The notes under the pieces: model-generated
The model's database searches: none
Told to the model about the DNA's origin: nothing
The model's input: only the letters and a program-made list of their open reading frames with translations
Source: DASQFQ01 sp035633075
GTDB lineage: Bacteria > Actinomycetota > Thermoleophilia > Solirubrobacterales > Solirubrobacteraceae
Reading direction: 5' to 3'
Assembly (NCBI GenBank): GCA_035633075.1
Contig: DASQFQ010000053.1
Span: 1 to 11,350, forward strand
Length of the DNA stretch: 11,350 nucleotides
Translations under genes and position numbers: made by a program
In this document: piece by piece, positions 6,292-11,350 of the stretch
How the letters are laid out: each line of letters opens with the position of its first letter
Position numbering within the stretch: the first letter of the stretch is position 1

Positions 6292-7061
6292 CGCTTCCCC
6301 TGATCGGCGTCACCACCTCGGAGGTCCGCCTCGAGCACCGCGCCGAGCCGCTGCCCGAGGGCGACCCGCCGCAGCGCGAGATGGCGCTGGGCATGGTCTA
6401 CATGCGCGCCGTCGAGCTGGCCGGCGGGATCCCTGTCGTGCTGCCGCCGCTCAGCGCAGAAATGATCGCGCCGCTGCTCGACCGCCTGTCGGGCATCTGC
6501 CTGTCGGGCGGGCCCGACCTCGACCCCCACGGCTACGGCGAGGGCCCGGACCCGCACCTGGGGCCCACCGAGCCCGACCTCGACGCCTTCGAGCTGGAGC
6601 TGGCCAAGGTGGCCGATCAGCGCCGCATGCCGGTGCTCGGCATCTGCCGCGGCTGCCAGGCGCTCAACGTCGCCCGCGGCGGCACGCTGCACCAGCACCT
6701 CGCCGACGTCACCGACGGCTCGATCGAGCACCGCCAGGGCGCACGCGGGCGCGTGGCCACGCATTCGGTCCGGATCGAGCCCCGCTCGCAGCTTGCCAGG
6801 ATCCTGGGCGTGAGCGAGACCGAGGTGAACTCCTTCCACCACCAGGCGGCGGCGCGGCTGGGCAAGCGCCTCAAGGCGGTGGCCTGGTCGCCCGACGATG
6901 TGGTCGAGGGCATCGAGAGCAGTGGCGCCTCCCTCTACCTCGGCGTGCAGTGGCACGCCGAGTCCCTGGTCGAGCGCCCGGAGCACCTCGCGCTGTTTCG
7001 CACGCTCGTCGACGAGGCCGGGCGCTACGGCGCAGGCGACCTGGCGGTGCGCGCGGCGTGA
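6288..7061 (+). CDS. PuuD-like class I glutamine amidotransferase / gamma-glutamyl hydrolase
   Basis: A 257-residue member of the peptidase C26 family, which includes gamma-glutamyl-GABA hydrolase PuuD. It opens with PLIGVTTSE and contains GICLSGGPDLDPHGYGE, a nucleophile elbow GICRGCQALNVARGG (catalytic Cys120), VNSFHHQAAARLG and GVQWHAESL with His223 and Glu225, completing a Cys-His-Glu triad. The usual motif is GVQWHPE; the proline is replaced by alanine. These enzymes cleave gamma-glutamyl amide bonds. In this operon, with two GCS2 enzymes that probably form such bonds, it may remove a gamma-glutamyl protecting group or recycle the product. It starts at a TTG overlapping the preceding stop by 4 bp, and its own stop overlaps the next GTG (GTGA). 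The TTG start is supported by family alignment of the first residues. Low translation relative to neighbours is possible. Confidence 0.88.
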   Translation: MTLPLIGVTTSEVRLEHRAEPLPEGDPPQREMALGMVYMRAVELAGGIPVVLPPLSAEMIAPLLDRLSGICLSGGPDLDPHGYGEGPDPHLGPTEPDLDAFELELAKVADQRRMPVLGICRGCQALNVARGGTLHQHLADVTDGSIEHRQGARGRVATHSVRIEPRSQLARILGVSETEVNSFHHQAAARLGKRLKAVAWSPDDVVEGIESSGASLYLGVQWHAESLVERPEHLALFRTLVDEAGRYGAGDLAVRAA

Positions 7062-8224
7062 GCGCGCTGCCGGCATGGGCGCGGTGGAATCCGGTCGGGG
7101 CATCGGCGCCGTGGACGGTCGGCGTCGAGGAGGAGGTCATGCTGCTCGATCCGCACGGCTGGGAGCTCGCCTCGCGTTCCGACGAGGTGCTCGCCGCCCT
7201 CTCGCCCGACCTGCTGGGCCGCGCCTGCGCCGAGACCCACGGCTCGGCGCTCGAGCTGGCCACCGAGCCCCAGCGCGACGTCAGCGCCGCGGCGGCTCAG
7301 CTGATCCGGCTGCGCTCCGGTCTCGCCGCCGGGATGGAGCCGCTCGGGCTGCGCGCGGCGGTCGCGGGGACGCATCCCTTCACCCGCTGGGAGGACATCG
7401 AGGTCTCCCCCGGCGCCCGCTACCAGTTCCTCTATTCCGCGCTGCGGGAGCTCGCCCGCCGCGAGCCGACGTTCGGCCTGCACGTCCACGTCGCCGTCCC
7501 CGATCCCGAGAGCGCCGTGCGGGCGCTCAACCGCATCCGCGCGCACCTGCCGGTGCTGCTCGCGCTGTCGGGGAACTCGCCGTTCTGGCAGGGGCGCGAC
7601 ACGGGCCTGGCGTCCGTGCGCACGCCGCTCTTCCAGGTCTTCCCGCGCGTCGGGATCCCGCGCCGCTTCCGCGACTACGCCGACTACGTCGAGGCCGTCG
7701 ACATGCTCCTGCGCTGCGATGCCTTCCCGGAGCCGACCTTCCTTTGGTGGGACGTGCGGCTGCAGCCGCGCTTCGGCACGCTCGAGGTGCGGATCATGGA
7801 CGCGCAGACGCGGGTGGCCGACACCGTGGCGCTCACCGCCCTCGTGCAGTGCCTCGTCCACCTCGAGGTCCACGAGGGACATGCGAGCTTCACCCTCGTC
7901 GACAACGCCGAGGTGCTCGAGGAGAACCGCTTCCTCGCCGCGCGCGATGGCGTGCACGGCGCGCTGATCGACCCCGTCGCCGAGCGCCGGCTGCCTGTCC
8001 GCGCGTGGCTGGAGGAGCTGCTGGACGCCTGTGCCCCGCACGCCGCGGCGCTCGGCTGCGGCGCCGAGCTCGACACCGTGTCGGCGCTCGCCGACACGCC
8101 GGGGGCCACCCGCCAGCGGGCGCGCGCGGGCCGCGGCGGGGCGCCCCAGCTCGGCCGGCTCATGCGCGCGCTGCACGCCGATTTCACCTCGACGTGCTCA
8201 GAGCCCGCCGCCGTGCCGGCGTAG
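7058..8224 (+). CDS. GCS2-family carboxylate-amine ligase, copy 2
   Basis: A 388-residue second member of the glutamate-cysteine ligase 2 family. Motifs run in the same order as in copy 1: TVGVEEEVMLLDP (from residue 20), AETHGSALELATEP, GTHPFTRWEDIE, FGLHVHVAVPD (from 139, His142 and His144), SGNSPFWQGRDTGLASVR, FLWWDVRLQPRFGTLEVRIMD and ENRFLAARDGVHGALID. Outside the active-site motifs it differs widely from copy 1. Compare NSPFWQGRDTGLASVRTPLF with NAPLHAGRDTGLASLRPKIA, and the longer central region before WWDV. This indicates an old duplication with different substrates rather than redundancy. The GTG at 7058 shares GTGA with the PuuD stop and is followed 2 bp after its own stop by the amidotransferase gene, so these three genes must be cotranscribed. 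The nearest ATG (7075) is out of frame. Predicted to join a glutamyl gamma-carboxylate to an amine. Confidence 0.87.
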   Translation: MSALPAWARWNPVGASAPWTVGVEEEVMLLDPHGWELASRSDEVLAALSPDLLGRACAETHGSALELATEPQRDVSAAAAQLIRLRSGLAAGMEPLGLRAAVAGTHPFTRWEDIEVSPGARYQFLYSALRELARREPTFGLHVHVAVPDPESAVRALNRIRAHLPVLLALSGNSPFWQGRDTGLASVRTPLFQVFPRVGIPRRFRDYADYVEAVDMLLRCDAFPEPTFLWWDVRLQPRFGTLEVRIMDAQTRVADTVALTALVQCLVHLEVHEGHASFTLVDNAEVLEENRFLAARDGVHGALIDPVAERRLPVRAWLEELLDACAPHAAALGCGAELDTVSALADTPGATRQRARAGRGGAPQLGRLMRALHADFTSTCSEPAAVPA

Positions 8225-8226
8225 CC

Positions 8227-10005
8227 GTGTGCGGCATCGCGGGCGAGATCCGCCGGACCGTGGCTCCCGATCCCGCCGCGCTCGCCGCCATGCGCGGCGC
8301 ACTGGCGCCGCGCGGGCCCGACGGCGAGGGGGAATGGGTCCACGACGCCGTCGGGCTGGTCCACCGGCGGCTCGCGATCATCGACCTCTCGGCGCGCGGC
8401 GCCCAGCCCATGGCCGACGAGGCGCTCGGCCTCGCCGTCGTCTTCAACGGCTGCATCTACAACCACCGCGAGCTGCGCGCCGAGCTCGAGCGCGAGGGCT
8501 TCGCCTTCGCCTCGCACAGCGACACCGAGGTGCTGCTCAAGGGCTGGGCGGCGTGGGGGGAGGGGATGCTCGACCGCCTCGCCGGGATGTTCGCCTTCTG
8601 CCTGGTCGAGCGCGATAGCGGCCGCTGCGTGCTGGCGCGCGACCGGCTTGGGGTCAAGCCCCTGTACCTGTGCGACACCCCCGAGGGCGGCCTGCGCTTC
8701 GCTTCGACGCTGCCCGCGCTGCTGGCCGCGGGCGGCGTGGACACCCGCGTGGACCCGGTCGCCCTGCACCACTACCTCTCGTTCCACTCGATCGTCCCCG
8801 CGCCGCGGACGATCCTGCGGGGCGTGCGCAAGCTCGCCCCGGCGACCGTGCTGGTCGTCGAGCCGGACGGGACGCGCCGCGAGCGCCGCTGGTGGGACCC
8901 GCCCTTCGATCGCGATCCCGCGCGTGCCGGATGGGGCGCCGCGGACTGGGAGGACGCGCTGATCGAGGCCCTGCGCCTCGCCGTCCGCCGGCGCATGGTC
9001 GCTGACGTGCCCGTGGGCATCCTGCTCTCGGGCGGGCTGGACTCGAGCCTGATCGTCGCGCTTCTCGCCGAGCAGGGCCAGCGCGGCCTGGCCACGTTCT
9101 CCGTCGGCTTTCGCGACGTGGGCGAGCTGGTGGGCGACGAGTTCCGGTACTCCGACCTCATCGCGCACGAGTTCGCCACTGACCACCACCAGATCCGCGT
9201 GGAGCCCGAGCGGCTGCTGCCCGCGCTTCCGCGCGCGATCGCCGCCATGAGCGAGCCGATGATCTCCCACGACGCGGTCGCCTTCTTCCTGCTCTCCGAG
9301 GAGGTCGCCCAACACCGCAAGGTCGTCCAGTCGGGCCAGGGCGCCGACGAGGTGCTGGGCGGCTACTACTGGTACCCACCGCTGCTCGGGGCCGGCGGGG
9401 ACGGGCTCGACGTCTACGCGGGCGCCTTCTTCGACCGCGACCACGCCGGCGTGCTCTCGCTGGTGGCCGAGGACCACGCGGTCGACGAGGACGTCTCGTT
9501 CGCCTTCGCCACCGGGTCGTTCGCCGCGCCCGGCGCCGCGAGCGCCGTGGACCGCGGCCTGCGCCTCGACGCCGAGGTGATGCTCGTCGACGACCCCGTC
9601 AAGCGCGTGGACAACATGACGATGGCCCACGGCCTCGAGGCTCGCACCCCGTTCCTCGACCACGAGCTCGTCGAGCTCGCAGCCCGCTGCCCGCCCGAGC
9701 TCAAGCTCGCCGATGGGGGCAAGGGCGTGCTCAAGCGCGCCGCCCGCGGGGTCGTCCCCGACGCGGTCATCGACCGGCCCAAGGGCTACTTCCCAGTCCC
9801 CGCCCTCTCCCACCTCGAGGGCGAGGTTCTCGGGCTCGTCCGCGACGCGCTGCACGCTCCGACGGCGCGCGAGCGGGGGCTGTTCCGCGGCGACGTCGTA
9901 GAAGCGATGCTGGCCGCCCCGAACGAGCACCGCACGAACCTCGACGGCTCCACCCTGTGGCAGCTGGGGCTGCTCGAGCTGTGGCTGCAGGAGCACGTCG
10001 GCTGA
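8227..10005 (+). CDS. Asparagine synthetase-like amidotransferase, N-acetylglutaminylglutamine (NAGGN) type
   Basis: A 592-residue class II glutamine amidotransferase fused to an asparagine-synthase ligase domain. Met1 precedes Cys2 (VCGIAGEIR), the N-terminal nucleophile that releases ammonia from glutamine. HRRLAIIDLS, VFNGCIYNHRELRAEL and SHSDTEVLLKGW complete that domain (about 1-210). The ATP-binding PP-loop is LLSGGLDSSLIVALL (from residue 266), followed by ATFSVGF, MSEPMISHDAVAFFLLSEEV and QSGQGADEVLGGYYWYPPL. Stretches such as VDPVALHHYLSFHSIVPAPR, DDPVKRVDNMTMAHGLEAR and RPKGYFPVPALSHLEG match the branch called N-acetylglutaminylglutamine amidotransferase (asnO in Sinorhizobium meliloti and Pseudomonas aeruginosa). 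That enzyme converts the C-terminal carboxyl of a dipeptide to an amide, making an osmoprotectant. Length (about 590) agrees. The family assignment is from recalled motifs. Its usual partners are absent, so the acceptor may be a different peptide made by the upstream ligases. The start lies 2 bp after copy 2's stop. Confidence 0.88.
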   Translation: MCGIAGEIRRTVAPDPAALAAMRGALAPRGPDGEGEWVHDAVGLVHRRLAIIDLSARGAQPMADEALGLAVVFNGCIYNHRELRAELEREGFAFASHSDTEVLLKGWAAWGEGMLDRLAGMFAFCLVERDSGRCVLARDRLGVKPLYLCDTPEGGLRFASTLPALLAAGGVDTRVDPVALHHYLSFHSIVPAPRTILRGVRKLAPATVLVVEPDGTRRERRWWDPPFDRDPARAGWGAADWEDALIEALRLAVRRRMVADVPVGILLSGGLDSSLIVALLAEQGQRGLATFSVGFRDVGELVGDEFRYSDLIAHEFATDHHQIRVEPERLLPALPRAIAAMSEPMISHDAVAFFLLSEEVAQHRKVVQSGQGADEVLGGYYWYPPLLGAGGDGLDVYAGAFFDRDHAGVLSLVAEDHAVDEDVSFAFATGSFAAPGAASAVDRGLRLDAEVMLVDDPVKRVDNMTMAHGLEARTPFLDHELVELAARCPPELKLADGGKGVLKRAARGVVPDAVIDRPKGYFPVPALSHLEGEVLGLVRDALHAPTARERGLFRGDVVEAMLAAPNEHRTNLDGSTLWQLGLLELWLQEHVG

Positions 10006-10033
10006 CGGAGCGGGCTGCCTCCTCCGCCGCGCG

Positions 10034-10050
10034 TAGGGTTCGCGGCCGTG
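10034..10050 (+). promoter_or_regulatory. Likely leaderless promoter of the HExxH gene
   Basis: TAGGGT (10034-10039) is a TANNNT -10 box 8 nt before the GTG at 10048, spacing expected for a leaderless transcript. No Shine-Dalgarno is seen. No convincing -35 occurs. It would allow the HExxH gene to be expressed separately from the amidoligase operon that ends 42 bp upstream. Confidence 0.4.
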
Positions 10051-10401
10051 GCACGCCGCAGCCCCGAGGAGATCGCCGCGATCGTGCGCGCCAAGGCGCG
10101 CCTGGACCGCCTCGATCTCTACCCGCAACCGGTCCGCATCGGCCACGTCCGCGTGCTGCACACGCCGTGGCTGTTCCGCCTGCCCGGCTTCCGGCGCTTC
10201 CGAGGCTACGAGTTCGCAACGCTGATCCTGCTCTCCATGCCGCTCGCCGAGGCGCCCGACGACCTGATCGTCCACGAGCTCTGCCACGTGTGGCAGTTCC
10301 AGCACAAGCCGCTGGGGATGCCCCTGTCCTACCTCTATCGCGGGTACCGGAACAATCCCCACGAGCTGGAGGCTCGGCGGGCGGCGGCGAAGACCCGCTA
10401 G
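10048..10401 (+). CDS. Small HExxH putative metallopeptidase
   Basis: A 117-residue cytosolic protein with a zinc-metalloprotease signature, VHELCHVWQFQH (HExxH, His76-Glu77 and His80). NPHELEAR near residues 103-110 offers Glu106 or Glu108 as a third zinc ligand, arranged as in compact SprT/DUF4157-like 'minigluzincin' domains. The N-terminal 60 residues are basic, with VRVLHTPWLFRLPGFRRFRGYEFATLILL probably forming the strand pair before the active-site helix. There is no signal peptide or clear membrane span, although WLFRLPGF and LILLSMPL are hydrophobic. Substrate unknown. It is much shorter than true SprT (about 160). The GTG at 10048 is chosen for the upstream -10 box and absence of in-frame alternatives. 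It follows the amidotransferase by 42 bp on the same strand, but may be independently transcribed. Its stop shares CTAG with the opposite-strand ATPase stop. Confidence 0.7.
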   Translation: MARRSPEEIAAIVRAKARLDRLDLYPQPVRIGHVRVLHTPWLFRLPGFRRFRGYEFATLILLSMPLAEAPDDLIVHELCHVWQFQHKPLGMPLSYLYRGYRNNPHELEARRAAAKTR

Positions 10402-11350
10402 AGGGAGTCGGCGAGCTCCCGCAGCCGGCCGCGGGCGGCGGCGTCCAGGCGCTCGAGCTGGGGCTCGAGGTAGGCGGCGAGGCACTCGCGCGCGAGCTCG
10501 CCCTCCGAGGCCGCTGCGAGCGCGTTGCGCTCGGCCGCGTGGCGCGCCGCGTCGAGGAATGGCCCGGCGCCGAGGTCGCCCAGCTCGCGCAGCGGGAGCA
10601 GCCGGCGGACGGCGCCCGCTGCGATGGCGTCGCCTCCGGCGGCCTCGTCGATCAGGCCGGAGAGGTCGGCGTCCACGGGTCCGGGCAGGCGAACGTAGGC
10701 GAAACGGCGCAGCAGCGCCGCCGAGGCCGCGGACGCCCCGTCGCCGGCGGCGCCGCGCGTCGCGACGATGCGCCAGGTGTCGGGGGCGGAGGCGTCGCCC
10801 GAGCCGTCGGGCAGCGCGACCGGCAGGCCGCCCAGGAACGAGGACAGGTCGCCGAAGGCACGGTCGAGGTCCGCGCGCTCGAGCTCGTCGACGATCAGCC
10901 ACTTGTTGTTCTCGGCGGCGGCGAGCACATGGCCGCGCTCGAAGGCCGTTTCGCCGTCGGCGCCGCGCCGCATGCGCCCGAGTGTGTCGCGGCTCGACCA
11001 CTTGGGCCCCGCGGTGGCGATCGCGGCGCCGCTCGAGCGCCCCGCCTTGGCGGCGGCCTTGGCGATGGCGAGCGCGAGCGTCGTCTTCCCGCCGCCGGCC
11101 GGGCCGGTGATGACGAGGTGCTTGCCCGAGGCCAGCGCGGCGGCGGCGTGGGCGTAGACCGCGTCGGGAAGGCGCAGCCCGGCCGCCTCGGCGGCGGACT
11201 TGACGGCGGCGACGTCGAGGAACCCGCTGGGCTCGCGGGTGGTGGCGGCGGCCACCGCCGGCTCGGTTGCCGGCTCGGGCTCGGGCGTCGGCTCGGGCGT
11301 CGGCTCGGGCTCGGGGGTGGGCTCGGGTTCGGGTGTGGGCTCGGGCTCCG
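10398..11350 (-). CDS. MoxR/AAA_5-type AAA+ ATPase, N-terminus beyond window
   Basis: A minus-strand frame open to the window edge. The ATPase domain begins after GFLDVAAVKSAAEAAGLRLP. Walker A is GPAGGGKTT (11105-11079), Walker B is WLIVDELERAD, a sensor-1-like strand is WRIVATRGAAG, and ALLRRFAYVRLPGP supplies the likely arginine finger. An insert SSFLGGLPVALPDGSG before sensor 1 resembles the pre-sensor loop of MoxR/AAA_5 ATPases. A C-terminal helical lid follows (PLRELGDLGAGPFLDAARHA; ECLAAYLEPQLERLD). Such ATPases remodel or load protein complexes, often with a VWA partner, which would lie outside the window. Upstream of the ATPase domain the frame continues through a Glu-Pro/Thr-Pro linker. 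An internal GTG at 11255 is possible as a start, but the in-frame linker makes a longer protein more likely. The stop overlaps the convergent gene by 4 bp. Confidence 0.8.
   Translation of the reverse strand, partial: EPEPTPEPEPTPEPEPTPEPTPEPEPATEPAVAAATTREPSGFLDVAAVKSAAEAAGLRLPDAVYAHAAAALASGKHLVITGPAGGGKTTLALAIAKAAAKAGRSSGAAIATAGPKWSSRDTLGRMRRGADGETAFERGHVLAAAENNKWLIVDELERADLDRAFGDLSSFLGGLPVALPDGSGDASAPDTWRIVATRGAAGDGASAASAALLRRFAYVRLPGPVDADLSGLIDEAAGGDAIAAGAVRRLLPLRELGDLGAGPFLDAARHAAERNALAAASEGELARECLAAYLEPQLERLDAAARGRLRELADSL
11271..11350 (-). repeat. Glu-Pro/Thr-Pro codon repeat in the ATPase linker
   Basis: Twenty-six codons alternate Glu-Pro and Thr-Pro in units such as EPEPTP. At DNA level they appear as imperfect GGCTCG/GGCGTC hexamers on the plus strand. 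Third positions vary (CCC/CCG, GAG/GAA, ACA/ACC/ACG), so the peptide pattern, not only DNA slippage, seems to be maintained. The repeat continues to the window edge. It probably forms a stiff, extended acidic linker. Confidence 0.75.

Noticed and set aside
3686..8224. Glutathione or ergothioneine (egtA) pathway
   Set aside because: GCS2 enzymes could suggest this, but no glutathione synthetase, egtB, egtC or egtD is present, and the motifs fit YbdK-type ligases better.
6898..8226. Upstream extension of the amidotransferase frame
   Set aside because: The first 443 codons are arginine/proline-rich antisense-like sequence overlapping the PuuD and GCS2 genes. The true start must put Cys at position 2, which only the GTG at 8227 does.
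7684..11001. Very long open frame on the minus strand (over 1,100 codons)
   Set aside because: It lies opposite well-motifed plus-strand genes (GCS2, amidotransferase), is rich in Arg, Gly, Val and Glu, and shows no domain. It is an antisense shadow produced by high G+C.
11271..11350. CRISPR array or direct-repeat element
   Set aside because: The units are six-base and contiguous, with no spacers. They translate in frame with the ATPase as Glu-Pro/Thr-Pro.
1..11350. tRNA, rRNA or insertion-sequence genes
   Set aside because: I found no cloverleaf, rRNA-like stretch, transposase motif or terminal inverted repeats in the gaps, which are all 80 bp or less.

Overview
The window is about 75% G+C. 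It has dense, often overlapping genes, many GTG starts and one TTG start, and several genes with a TANNNT box just upstream of the start and no Shine-Dalgarno. This fits a high-GC actinobacterium. Several protein types here (short GNAT-like protein, CGNR regulator, AAA+ ATPase with an EP-rich linker, a NAGGN-type amidotransferase beside GCS2 ligases) are what I associate with Thermoleophilia/Solirubrobacterales. That placement is inference from protein style, not from a marker gene.

Left part (1-2445). Three minus-strand genes run leftward: a short GNAT-like protein, a small cupin coupled to it by a GTGA overlap, and a cytochrome P450 that is visibly broken. The P450 has lost the segment from the I helix through the heme-cysteine loop and has a frameshift near its C-terminus. 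A CGNR zinc-finger transcription regulator is transcribed divergently. The 73-bp gap holds two back-to-back overlapping promoters with 17-bp spacers, plus inverted repeats, so the regulator probably controls both directions.

Middle (2446-3685). A HemK-related methyltransferase with an NPPY motif is coupled by an ATGA overlap to an unrecognised 159-residue protein, both on the minus strand. An 80-bp divergent gap leads into the main operon.

Main operon (3686-10005, plus strand). Five genes: GCS2-family carboxylate-amine ligase, circularly permuted ATP-grasp ligase, PuuD-like class I amidotransferase/gamma-glutamyl hydrolase, a second GCS2 ligase, and an asparagine-synthetase-like amidotransferase closest to the N-acetylglutaminylglutamine (NAGGN) type. 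The last four are joined by 4-bp overlaps or a 2-bp gap. Three ATP-dependent amide-bond formers, one C-terminal amidase-type capping enzyme and one gamma-glutamyl hydrolase suggest a pathway for a small amidated glutamyl/glutaminyl peptide. The usual NAGGN partners (GNAT/ATP-grasp synthetase and M42 peptidase) are absent. This is the most interesting system in the window.

Right end (10006-11350). A small HExxH putative metallopeptidase with its own likely leaderless promoter ends tail-to-tail, sharing a CTAG, with a minus-strand MoxR/AAA_5-type ATPase. The N-terminus of the ATPase runs off the window through a Glu-Pro/Thr-Pro repeat. I see no RNA genes, CRISPR arrays or insertion sequences. 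No gene-free stretch exceeds 80 bp.
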